Shown piece by piece: positions 7,482-16,000 of a stretch of 21,058 nucleotides of DNA. Below the pieces are notes generated by a model. That model was not told where the DNA came from. It worked only from the letters and a program-made list of their open reading frames with translations, and did not search any database. How positions within the stretch are numbered: position 1 is the first letter of the stretch; every line of letters starts with the position of its first letter. Both the position numbers and the translations under genes were made by a program. Source of the stretch: Treponema sp. (GTDB lineage: Bacteria > Spirochaetota > Spirochaetia > Treponematales > Breznakiellaceae). The stretch lies in the NCBI GenBank assembly GCA_031277045.1, contig JAISLX010000111.1:1-21058 (forward strand), written 5' to 3'.

Positions 7482-8816
7482 GTGAACGACATACACGCGC
7501 GGCTTCTTGATCTGGGACTTGCCGTTCCACAGATCCTGTTACCACGGGAGGGGGCTGATCTTTCCGCCTGGGCGGTTATCGCCTGCGATCAGTTTACCCA
7601 GGACCGGCGTTACTGGGAACAGGTCCGGCGGGCGGCGGGGGACAAGGCTTCTACCCTTAACCTGATCTACCCGGAAGTTTTTCTGGAGGATGATCCCGGC
7701 GGCCGGGCGGGGCGGATTGCCGCCATACATCGGACTATGGCCCGGTACCTGAAGGGGGACGTGTTTGCCCCGCCTTTCAGCGGCTGCGTTTACGTTGAGC
7801 GGGATACCCCCTGCCGGCGGCGGCGGCGGGGTCTGGTTACGGCGGTGGACCTGGACCGCTACGACTGGGGGAGCCGGGCCAAAACCCTGATCCGGGCTAC
7901 CGAGGGTACCCTGCCGGAACGGCTTCCGGCGCGGATGGATATACGCCGGAACGCCCCGCTGGAAAGCCCCCATATCCTGCTCCTTGTTGACGATGAGCAG
8001 GACAGTCTGCTGGGAGACCTGGCCGGTCTTGTGGATTCCGCCGGACCGGCCTACCGGGGGGATCTGATGCTGGGTTCCGGCTCCGTTGCCGGTTGGCGGC
8101 TGGACCGGGAGGATCAGTGGACCTTTATCGCCGGGCGGCTGGAAGCCCTTCGTAACCGGGCGCCCGGCGGCTTCCTCTACGCCGTGGGGGACGGCAACCA
8201 TTCCCTGGCCGCCGCCAAAGGGGTCTGGGAGGAGTACAAGGCCGCCCACGCGGGGGAAACTACGGAAAACCCCCTCCGGTTTGCCCTGGTGGAGATTGAG
8301 AATCTTCACGATCCGGCGATTTCTTTTGAACCTATCCACCGGATCATCTTTGACGCGGATATGGACGCCCTGCTCGCGGCCCTGGCCCCGCTGCCGGGCA
8401 TGAAGGCGTACCCCGTGGAAAACGCGGAGCGGCTTCTCCGCCTGGTGGGGGACCGTAACGCTCCCCAAACCCGGCTGGGCCTGGTGTCCGGTTCCCGCTG
8501 CGTGACGCTGGAAACCGCTGTCCGCGGACTTGTTACCGCGGACTTGCAGCCCCTGCTGGACCGCTTTGCCGGCGGGAGGATTGTCGACTATATCCACGGC
8601 GGCGAAGAACTGCTCCGCCTGGCGGGGGCGCGCCTGCCGGACGCCGGACAGCGCCCGGCGGAACGGCGCGCGGCGGGTATTCTGCTGCCCCCCGTCCGTA
8701 AGGAAAACCTTTTTGAAACTGTGGCCCGTTCCGGCCCCCTGCCCCGGAAAAGCTTTTCCATGGGGGAAAGCGTGGAAAAACGCTTCTACCTGGAGTGCCG
8801 GAGCCTTGAATTTTAG
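7482..8816 (+). CDS. DUF1015 family protein
   Basis: A 444-residue cytosolic protein starting at GTG. The N-terminus (LGLAVPQILLPREG.DLSAWAVIACDQFTQD) and the central GDGNHS at residues 236-241 are characteristic of DUF1015, a widespread family of unproven function that often neighbours amino-acid metabolism genes. An arginine cluster (CRRRRRG near 111) lies in a loop. The GTG agrees with the conserved N-terminus, but no Shine-Dalgarno precedes it; instead TATAGT lies at 7470-7475, six bases before the GTG. This suggests a leaderless or nearly leaderless message. It is divergent from the reductase gene with a 78-base spacer. Confidence 0.9.
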   Translation: MNDIHARLLDLGLAVPQILLPREGADLSAWAVIACDQFTQDRRYWEQVRRAAGDKASTLNLIYPEVFLEDDPGGRAGRIAAIHRTMARYLKGDVFAPPFSGCVYVERDTPCRRRRRGLVTAVDLDRYDWGSRAKTLIRATEGTLPERLPARMDIRRNAPLESPHILLLVDDEQDSLLGDLAGLVDSAGPAYRGDLMLGSGSVAGWRLDREDQWTFIAGRLEALRNRAPGGFLYAVGDGNHSLAAAKGVWEEYKAAHAGETTENPLRFALVEIENLHDPAISFEPIHRIIFDADMDALLAALAPLPGMKAYPVENAERLLRLVGDRNAPQTRLGLVSGSRCVTLETAVRGLVTADLQPLLDRFAGGRIVDYIHGGEELLRLAGARLPDAGQRPAERRAAGILLPPVRKENLFETVARSGPLPRKSFSMGESVEKRFYLECRSLEF

Positions 8817-9034
8817 ATGCTGAAGTCTGATCCGAACCCAAGAGGCTTTTGAAACCGTCTCCTCTTAATCCTTGAATAGTCCAATACTTTCACGGATGTC
8901 AGCTCCAGTATTTACCGTGTCCCGCGCTATAGCCGGATACAGACTGTGGAACAATGCGGATTCAGGGGAATTTTCCCGGGAAGTAACGCTTTGAGAACGG
9001 GTAGAATTTTTTTGAAGAAAATTTCTTTTCCCTA
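8817..9034. other. Intergenic stretch with no supportable gene
   Basis: The full gap between DUF1015 and the TetR gene is 315 bases. The first part contains only weak dyads, for example AAGAGG (8840-8845) with CCTCTT (8861-8866), a poor terminator candidate. A minus-strand frame ending at 8865 stays open for about 60 codons and reads protein-like at its end (ARDTVNTGADIRES), but it has no ATG or ribosome binding site. It may be a relic. The last part (9035 onward) is the AT-rich promoter region of the regulator. Confidence 0.4.
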
Positions 9035-9073
9035 TTTTCTTTTTTTGACATACTTGCTATGGTCTTGTTACCG
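9035..9073 (+). promoter_or_regulatory. Promoter region of the tetR-efflux operon
   Basis: Two readings are possible. TTGACA (9045-9050) is an exact -35, but its 17-base-spaced hexamer TTACCG (9068-9073) is poor. TGCTATGGT (9055-9063) is an extended -10 with weak TTTTCT (9035-9040) 17 bases upstream. In both cases the palindrome at 9068-9085 covers the initiation region, as expected for autorepression. Confidence 0.5.
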
Positions 9074-9085
9074 ACCGGTCGTTAA
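9068..9085. promoter_or_regulatory. TetR-type operator palindrome
   Basis: TTACCGACCGGTCGTTAA is an 18-base dyad centred on CCGG with a single mismatched pair; the core CGACCGGTCG is perfect. It lies 46 bases before the regulator ATG and overlaps or abuts the promoter. Size, symmetry and position are those of TetR-family autoregulatory operators. Confidence 0.75.
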
Positions 9086-9131
9086 CTTTCAGATGAGACC
9101 ACGGCGGTTTTGAAAGGAGGTCCGGCGGGGC

Positions 9132-9653
9132 ATGACCAGGGTAGACATTATCCAGGCGGCTTTTAAGGCCTGGGGCAGGGACTGTTACCGGGGCACCAGC
9201 CTGAGCGATGTCGCCAGGGAACTGGGGGTAAGTAAGGCGGCCCTGTACCGCCATTTTTCCGGCAAACAGGCTCTGCTGGAGGCGATGTACGAGTGGTTTC
9301 TTGACGATTACGCCGCCAAGATAAAGGACGACTTACGGCTGGCCGCCGCCAGCGGCCCCAGAGAGGCTATGAGTATCGTGGTCCGGGCCATCATGGGCTA
9401 TTTTGCCCGGAATGTTTACTCGTTCATCTTTTCCCTGGTTTATGTTTACGGGGAACAGCCCCTGGGGAATTCGCGGGAACTCCTGGCTAAGCGGGGCCTG
9501 AACATGGAGATTTTTGACGAGATACAAAAGCTTGCCCCGTCTCCCCAGATAACCCGCCTGGTTTTGGCTACCCTTACCTTCGCGGTGGCCTATTTTCACC
9601 GCCTGGAAGTTTCCGAAAAGGCGGAAGATATGTTCCCGCGGGGGGGGGGGTAA
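9132..9653 (+). CDS. TetR family regulator, N-terminal half of an interrupted tandem TetR
   Basis: The frame encodes 173 residues. Residues 1-50 form a classic TetR DNA-binding domain (GTSLSDVARELGVSKAALYRHF, then GKQALLEAM). The ligand domain follows but ends early at PRGGG and TAA, inside an 11-G run (9640-9650). In the -1 frame the sequence continues without a stop as VTEAEIERDISLVLCIVSGG, which looks like the missing last helices of this domain, and runs into a second TetR domain ending at 10471. With 9 or 12 G, or a -1 ribosomal slip, the product would be one protein of about 446 residues. AAAGGAGG lies 11 bases before the ATG. It probably represses the efflux operon downstream. Confidence 0.85.
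   Translation: MTRVDIIQAAFKAWGRDCYRGTSLSDVARELGVSKAALYRHFSGKQALLEAMYEWFLDDYAAKIKDDLRLAAASGPREAMSIVVRAIMGYFARNVYSFIFSLVYVYGEQPLGNSRELLAKRGLNMEIFDEIQKLAPSPQITRLVLATLTFAVAYFHRLEVSEKAEDMFPRGGG
9640..9650 (+). repeat. Poly-G tract (11 G) at the frame break of the regulator
   Basis: Eleven consecutive G end exactly at the TAA of the first TetR frame. Lengths of 9 or 12 G put both halves in one frame; 10 G leads to a stop a few codons later; 11 G, as seen, stops at once. Such runs are slip-prone in replication, transcription and sequencing. Confidence 0.9.
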
Positions 9654-9754
9654 CCGAAGCGGAAATTGAGCGGGATATTTCCCTGGTACTCTGTATCGTT
9701 TCCGGGGGTTTAGGGTTTCACAAGAAAGAGGTAGATGCTCTGGACTATGATTTT

Positions 9755-10471
9755 TTGGAAGGAAAAGTGTCCGGGATTAACCGGAACATCGGGGAAAACG
9801 AATTGCTGCGTTCCGTGGCGGAGGCGGTAGCCGGCGCCGGACCCTGGGCCGTTTCCATGGAGATGGTGGCGCGGGTTTCCGGATTATCGAAAAGCGGCCT
9901 TTACGCCCATTTTACCAACAAGCGGGATATGCTGGCCCGGCTTTTCGCTACCGAATTCGACAGGATCATCGACTTTGCGGAGGAAAGCGTGAAATTTTCC
10001 GCGGATCCGGCGGAACGGCTTTACCTGGCCGTCTTCGCCATTTGCGACTACCTTCGTTCCCGGCCGGATGTTCTTATCGCCCTGGACTGGCTGCGGGTCC
10101 GGCGGGTTGGTATTTCGGAACCGGGGGAAAAGAAGGTCCCCTCCCGGTTTTACCGGATCTTCCGGGACATTCAGGATGTGCCGGAACTTAAGCGGCGCTT
10201 TTCCGGCATCGCGGACGACTGGATCCCCGCGTGGGTGCTGTTTTTAATCGTGGCCGCCCTGACGCAGGGCGGCCAGACGGATACGGAAAAGGCCGAAGCG
10301 TGGCTGAATACGCCCAGGGGCAGCCGCCGGAAACTTTCCCGAGAGGAATTTGCGAAAATTCCCAACGAATCTTTCCGGAATTTGTACCGGTTTATTGTTT
10401 TGGGACTGGGAGATTCCGCGCCGGACAGCGGGAACTGTGAGAATTATGGGAACGAGCGGGTCCGGCAGTAG
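9755..10471 (+). CDS. TetR family regulator, second half of an interrupted tandem TetR
   Basis: This frame holds a second complete TetR DNA-binding domain (VSMEMVARVSGLSKSGLYAHF, TNKRDMLARLF) and a helical ligand domain up to the stop at 10471. There is no ATG near its beginning. The nominal start is TTG at 9755; a GTG at 9767, four bases after GGAAGG, could allow independent initiation. The frame is open upstream to the G-run at 9640-9650, and the residues between read as the tail of the first TetR domain. I therefore regard 9132-10471 as one gene, split by the tract. If translated alone it could still be a functional regulator. TolC follows after 112 bases. Confidence 0.75.
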   Translation: MEGKVSGINRNIGENELLRSVAEAVAGAGPWAVSMEMVARVSGLSKSGLYAHFTNKRDMLARLFATEFDRIIDFAEESVKFSADPAERLYLAVFAICDYLRSRPDVLIALDWLRVRRVGISEPGEKKVPSRFYRIFRDIQDVPELKRRFSGIADDWIPAWVLFLIVAALTQGGQTDTEKAEAWLNTPRGSRRKLSREEFAKIPNESFRNLYRFIVLGLGDSAPDSGNCENYGNERVRQ

Positions 10472-10489
10472 CCGGATTGCCTTTTCCGG

Positions 10490-10510
10490 GGACCGCGCGT
10501 ACGCGGGTCC
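10490..10510. promoter_or_regulatory. Dyad between the regulator and the tolC-like gene
   Basis: GGACC (10490-10494) and GGTCC (10506-10510) enclose CGC/GCG arms with one G-G mismatch and a three-base centre. It could be an operator for a TetR domain or a small mRNA hairpin in front of the pump genes. No convincing promoter hexamers accompany it. Confidence 0.35.
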
Positions 10511-10583
10511 TGATATTACGGGCCGGTTCAGGACATTCGGCGGGACGCCGCGTTTGCCGGATTCGGTGGTTAAGGAGACTACT

Positions 10584-12101
10584 ATGAGAAAGAACGGATG
10601 GCCTGACGCCGGGCCGCGCCCCAGGGCGCGGACGGCGGCCTGGCTTATCATCGCGGTTCCGCTGTTGGCGGGGGCCGCCCAGACGGGAACAGCCCAGGCG
10701 GCGGCCGTCCAGACGGGGCCGCCCCAAACGGCCGCCCCGGAGACGAATATGCGTCTTACGATGGACGCGGCGGTGGAACTGGCCCTGAGGAACAACCTGT
10801 CCCTCCGGAACGGGGCCATTACCCTGGACACGAAAAAGCGGGCCAGCGACCTGGTGTGGAACCAGTTCCTGCCGGATCTGGCCCTGCGGGGAACCCTGGC
10901 GCGGCAGAACAAGGCAGCCACCCAGACTGTGATGATGCCGTCGGCGATACTTCTAGGGAACTACATGCCAATCCCCGGCACGAGTCCGGCCCAGGTTTTT
11001 GGGGTATCCCCCGGTTCCGTGGAAGTCCCCAGATGGAGTATGCTGGGGAACATTTCCGCCAGCCTCAACCTGAGCCTCGCGCTTTTCGCGGGGATCGAAG
11101 CCATTAAGGCGGATTACGAGGCGGGACTGGTAACCTACGAAAGGGCCAGGCTTCAGGTAGAGCGGGATGTCAGGAAAGCCTACAACGACATGCTCCTGCT
11201 GGCGGAGAATATCGCCCTGCTGCGGGAAAGCTACGAGGCGGTGGAACAGCAGGTAAGCACGGCCCAGGCCAACTACCGGGCCGGTCTTGCCCCGGAACTG
11301 ACTCTGCTCCAGGCCCAGGTTTCCCGGGACAACATGAAACCCGGCATTAACCAGGCGGAAAATGGTCTTATCCTGTCCCAGGCCCGTTTTGCCATGACCC
11401 TGGGCCTGCCCTACGAAACCCGGTTTGATCTGGTTTCCACGCCGGCGGAAGCCGGCTCTATCCCGCTGGATCTGACGGAACTTATCCGCGAGGCAACACG
11501 GAACAAACCGGATATCCGGGAACTGCTGCGGCAGCTTACGGCCCTTGAAAAAAACCGCCATGCCCGGTCCCTGCAAACCCATACCCCCTACCTGCGTTTT
11601 GACTTGAGTCTTAACCCCACCTTTGGCGCGGATCCTTTCAAGGACAACTGGTTCAAAAAAGACAACTGGAGCGACAGGGGGAGTTTTTCCATCACCCTGG
11701 GGATAAATTTGAACGGTCTTTTTCCCTTTACCAAGGAGGGGCAGGCCATTAAGGACATGGATAACCAGATAAAGTCCCTGGCCGGCAGCATTACGCAGAT
11801 GATCCAGGGTACGGAGCTGGAAATTTACAACACCCTTCTTACCCTGGCCCAGGTTCAGTCCACGATGGATGCCCAGGCCGAAACGGTAAGGCTGGCCGAA
11901 CAGTCCTACCGGCTTACGGAAGAAGCCTACCGGGCGGGCCTGCAGGACTTTTTGCAGGTGCAAAACGCGGAACTGGAACTGCACAAGGCAAGGCTGGAGA
12001 TCATACGCCAGCAGAATAGTTACCGGAACAGTCTTATCGATCTTGAATACGCGGCGGGTCTCCCGTTTGGAACCTTAAGCGTGTGGGAAGGGGGAAACTG
12101 A
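10584..12101 (+). CDS. TolC-family outer membrane efflux protein
   Basis: 505 residues. A cleavable signal peptide is apparent (basic start, then TAAWLIIAVPLLAGAAQ, Ala-rich cleavage region). The mature part shows two outer-membrane-efflux repeats, each opening with a LTMDAAVELALRNNLSL-like or AEQSYRLTEEAYRAGLQDFLQVQNAE-like helix, typical of TolC trimers that form the exit duct. The open frame extends 5' to 10350, but AAGGAG six bases before the ATG at 10584 and the signal peptide fix the start here. The stop overlaps the next gene's ATG (TGATG). It works with the adaptor and pump encoded next. Confidence 0.92.
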   Translation: MRKNGWPDAGPRPRARTAAWLIIAVPLLAGAAQTGTAQAAAVQTGPPQTAAPETNMRLTMDAAVELALRNNLSLRNGAITLDTKKRASDLVWNQFLPDLALRGTLARQNKAATQTVMMPSAILLGNYMPIPGTSPAQVFGVSPGSVEVPRWSMLGNISASLNLSLALFAGIEAIKADYEAGLVTYERARLQVERDVRKAYNDMLLLAENIALLRESYEAVEQQVSTAQANYRAGLAPELTLLQAQVSRDNMKPGINQAENGLILSQARFAMTLGLPYETRFDLVSTPAEAGSIPLDLTELIREATRNKPDIRELLRQLTALEKNRHARSLQTHTPYLRFDLSLNPTFGADPFKDNWFKKDNWSDRGSFSITLGINLNGLFPFTKEGQAIKDMDNQIKSLAGSITQMIQGTELEIYNTLLTLAQVQSTMDAQAETVRLAEQSYRLTEEAYRAGLQDFLQVQNAELELHKARLEIIRQQNSYRNSLIDLEYAAGLPFGTLSVWEGGN

Positions 12102-13081
12102 TGCGCGGAAAATATTTTGCGCGACTAGGGCTTGCAGCCCTGGCGCTGGTCATAGGGGCGGGTCTTGGTTCCTGCAAACGAACACAGTCCGCGGAGGATC
12201 GTCTTGCCGCCCAGGACGCCCCGCCGGAGGCGGCGCCTGTCCCGGTTTTCGCGGTAAATACCACCGGCGCGGCCCGGGGGGCCATCCAGGATTACCTGGC
12301 CCTTTCCGGGGACATTGTGGCCGGTTCCACTGTGGATACCTACTCGGACGCCGCGGGAAAGATTACCCGGCTCTACGTTACCGTGGGCAGCAAGGTAACC
12401 AGGGGCGCCCCCATCGCCCTGGTGGATCCGTCCAGACCGGGGATGCGCTACGTGGAAAGCGTGGTCCGGGCCCCCATAAGCGGGACCGTGATAAGTCTTC
12501 CGGCCCAGTTGGGGATGACCATAAACCAGCAGGTATCCCTGGCGAAAATCGCCGGGGGCGGGGGCCTTGAGGTACGGCTTTACGTGGCGGAACGTTTTAT
12601 ATCCCGGATCAGCCTGCGGCAGCCCTGCGAGATTGCCCTGGACGCCTGGCCCGGGGAGGTGTTCCGGGGCACGGTACACGAGATCGCCCCCACCGTGGAC
12701 CCCGCCAGCCGCACGATGGAAGTGCGGATCAACGTGGAAAACCCCGAATCAAAGCTAAAAACCGGGATGTTCGCCAAAGTACGGCTGATTACGGAAGTAA
12801 AGGAAAACGTTGTCAAGATCCCCGCCGCCGCGCTGGTGCAGCGCTTTGGCGAAAGTTTTGTCTTTGTGGTAGAACCGGACAACTCCGGCAGCGGGGGCTT
12901 TGTCGCCCGGCGGCGGGATATTGTCCCCGGCATCCTTGTAGACGGGGTGCTGGAAATCCGGAAAGGTCTTGAACCCAGGGACGAAGTTATTGTCCGGGGG
13001 CAGACTTTGTTGCAGGAGGGCGCCAGGGTCAACATCATTGAACGGATTCCGCCTTTGGACGCCGTTTCGTCCGATACCTGA
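12101..13081 (+). CDS. RND efflux periplasmic adaptor (lipoprotein)
   Basis: 326 residues. The N-terminus is a lipoprotein signal with lipobox LGSC, acylated cysteine at residue 25. Then follow a lipoyl-like/barrel-sandwich segment (KITRLYVTVGSKVTRGAPIA, APISGTVISLPAQLGMTI), a beta-barrel with EIAPTVDPASRTMEVRI, and a membrane-proximal domain (VVKIPAAALV). These are the hallmarks of MFP/HlyD adaptors that bridge the RND pump and TolC. The ATG at 12101 shares its A with the tolC-like stop; GGAAGGGGG sits just upstream. GTG at 12083 is possible but would spoil the signal peptide. The pump gene starts 18 bases after its stop. Confidence 0.93.
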   Translation: MRGKYFARLGLAALALVIGAGLGSCKRTQSAEDRLAAQDAPPEAAPVPVFAVNTTGAARGAIQDYLALSGDIVAGSTVDTYSDAAGKITRLYVTVGSKVTRGAPIALVDPSRPGMRYVESVVRAPISGTVISLPAQLGMTINQQVSLAKIAGGGGLEVRLYVAERFISRISLRQPCEIALDAWPGEVFRGTVHEIAPTVDPASRTMEVRINVENPESKLKTGMFAKVRLITEVKENVVKIPAAALVQRFGESFVFVVEPDNSGSGGFVARRRDIVPGILVDGVLEIRKGLEPRDEVIVRGQTLLQEGARVNIIERIPPLDAVSSDT

Positions 13082-13099
13082 GCGTAAAGAGGATTAGCT

Positions 13100-16000
13100 A
13101 TGAGCCTTACCAAGTCAATTGTCTCCCGGCCCACCACAGTTTTTGTCATCTTTGTGCTGCTCATCCTGCTGGGGGTCTTCGCTTTTATCAATCTTCCCAT
13201 TGACCTGACGCCGGAGATCAACCCTCCCTACCTGGTGGTCCTTACTACCTATGCCGGAGCGGGCCCGGAGGAGGTGGAACGTTCCGTTACCCGGACCCTG
13301 GAGGCCGCCCTTTCCAGCGTCTCCAGCCTGGAAACGGTAACATCCACATCCTCCAAAGGTTCAAGCATGGTGATGATGGAGTTTACCTACGGGACGGATC
13401 TGATAGACGCCTCCAACTCCGTCCGGGATTCCCTGGAACGGGTTCGGAACTACCTGCCTTCCGGGGCCGAAACCCCGATTATTTTCAGATTCGATCCCTC
13501 GATGATCCCCATCATGGGCCTTATGGTTACGGGGAACCGCAGCCCGGAGGAACTACGGGAAATAACTGAAACCACCATTGTTCCCCGGATCGAGCAGGTT
13601 CCCGGCGTGGCCACCGCCTCGCTGAGCGGCGGACGGCAGAAGATTATCCGTGTGGATGTGCCCCAGAACCGGCTTGAGGCTTACGGCCTTACGATCACCG
13701 ATATTCAGAGAAACCTGGCGGCCAACAACCAGCAGGTCTCCGCCGGAACCATTGTCGAGGGGGACACGTCGTATATTCTTACGACGATGGGGGAATACAC
13801 GTCCCTGGAACAAATCCACAACACCGTTATCGCCTACAAGGGCGGCGGCGCCGGCATGGCGGGGGTGGAACTTCCCAAAACCATACACCTGCGGGACATA
13901 GCGGATGTGTACGAAGGCTACCGGGACGAGACGAGCCTGGTCTACGTGAACGGTCAGACCGCGGTAATGCTGCAGATACAAAAGCAAAGCGGAAAGAACT
14001 CCGTCCAGACCGCCAAGGAACTGCGGTCCCGGCTTACCAAAATTGCCGCCGAAATTCCCCAGGACATCAAGATTACCGAACTTTTTAACACCACGGACCA
14101 GATAGAAAATTCTATCAACCAGGTCGGGTCCAGCGCCATTTCGGGAGCGCTGCTGGCGGTAATAATTCTGTTCATCTTTCTGCGTTCCATCAAGCCTACC
14201 CTTATCATCGGGATTAGTATTCCCGTGTCCATCATCATTACCCTTATGCTGATGTACTTTGCCAATCTTACGCTGAACATCATGACCCTGGCGGGCCTGA
14301 TCCTGGGGGTAGGAATGCTGGTGGACAACAGTATCGTTATTCTGGAAAACATCTACCACTACCGGGAAAAGGGGGCCAAACTGGCAACCGCCAGCGTTAT
14401 CGGCACCCAGGAGATGATCATCGCCATTGTGGCCTCCACGCTGACGACCATCTGCGTTTTCGCGCCCCTCGTTATGTTCCAGGGGCTTCTGGAAATGGCG
14501 GGGGAACTGTTCGCGGGAATCGCCTTTACGGTCGTTATTTCCCTGAGTTCCTCTCTCTTTGTCGCCATATTTCTGGTCCCCGTGCTTTCCAGCCACTACC
14601 TCCCCCTGGTTACCCGGAAGCAAAAGCCCCTGCGCGGTTTTCTGGCCCCCGTTGACCGGGCCTTTGAAAATTTCTTTGAGGGGCTGGGAAACGCCTACCG
14701 CCATGCCATCACCTGGATACTGCGGCACAAGATTTTTACCGTGCTGGTAATACTGGGCCTGTTTGTGGGAAGCCTGTTCATGATCGGCATTATCGGCTGG
14801 GTTTTTATGCCGCAGCAGGAGGCGGACAACATAACGGTCGAGGTAACCCTGCCCCTGGGCACGCCCCTGGCGGAGACCGAATCGACCCTGCACCGGCTCC
14901 AGGCCATTGTGGAACAGGAAATTGAAGGCTACAACCAAATGGTACTCAACGTCGGCGGCGGCGGCATGCTTAGCGCGGGGGGCAGTAATACCGGCTCCCT
15001 GCGGATAGGCCTGCCCCGGTATGACCAGCGGACCATGAGCGCGGACCAGATGAAAGCCATTGTGCGGGAGCACTTTAACGAATTCCCCGGAGTCAGCTTT
15101 GGTTTTGGCGGGGGAAACATCTCGCTGGGCGGCGGGAACCCCGTGGATATTACGATCCGCGTTGACGATCTGGTAAAGGGCAAGGCCCTGGCCGAACGGA
15201 TAGTGGGCCTGCTCAATGATCAGGTCCCCGAAGTAACCGAGCCCCAGATAGATCTGCGGGACGGCCTTCCCCAAATTGAAATAGAGCTTGACCGGGAACG
15301 GATCTACGCGCTGGGCCTTAACACCATAACCATTGGGAACGAGATCCGGGCCGCCGTGGACGGCATTACCGCCACGCGCTACAAGAGCGGGGGCCAGAAC
15401 TACGACGTGGTACTAAGCCTGACGCGGGAAGACCGGAGCACCCGGCCGGCCCTGGATCACATCTTTGTGAACAGCCAGGTGACGGGGAGCCGCGTCCCGC
15501 TGTCCAGTTTCGCCTCATATACGGAAGGGACCGGCCCCATGTCCATCAGCCGGGAAAACCAAAGCCGGACCATCCATATTACCGCCGGAATGGTGCCGGG
15601 GACCACGAGCAACACGCTGGATCAAAAGGTCCGCGATCTTATTACACGCGAGATCCCCGCGGATGACGATGTCGTTATCGAGTTCGGGGGTGACAACGCG
15701 CAAATGATGGAGATGTTCGTAAAATTCCTGTTCATCGTTGTGGTTGCTATTGCCCTGGTCTTCGGCATCATGGCAAGCCTCTTTGAATCCTTCCGGGACC
15801 CCTTCATCATACTGTTTACCATTCCCCTGTCGCTCATCGGTATTGTGGCGATCTACCTTATCACCGGCGATACGTTTAACATCCTTACCGCGGTAGGACT
15901 CCTGGTGCTGGTGGGGGTTATCGTCAATAACGGTATTGTTCTGGTGGACTACACCAACACGCTGCGCAAACGCGGGTTCTCCCTTCACGACGCCTGCGTG

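Noticed and set aside
7404..7496. Upstream extension of the aldo/keto reductase frame
   Set aside because: The added 31 residues are not family-like, lack a binding site and overlap the divergent DUF1015 start; AAGGAT fixes the start at 7403.
7539..8597. 352-codon minus-strand open frame opposite DUF1015
   Set aside because: Antisense shadow of a GC-rich gene; no start signal and no recognisable motif.
10350..10583. Upstream extension of the tolC-like frame
   Set aside because: It lies within the end of the TetR frame; AAGGAG and the signal peptide place the start at 10584.
10953..11984. 343-codon minus-strand open frame opposite the tolC-like gene
   Set aside because: Antisense shadow; the tolC-like frame has signal peptide, ribosome binding site and family motifs.
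13553..15274. 573-codon minus-strand open frame opposite the RND pump
   Set aside because: It mirrors a GC-rich conserved coding frame; the product is rich in Gly, His, Gln and Asp repeats typical of antisense translation.
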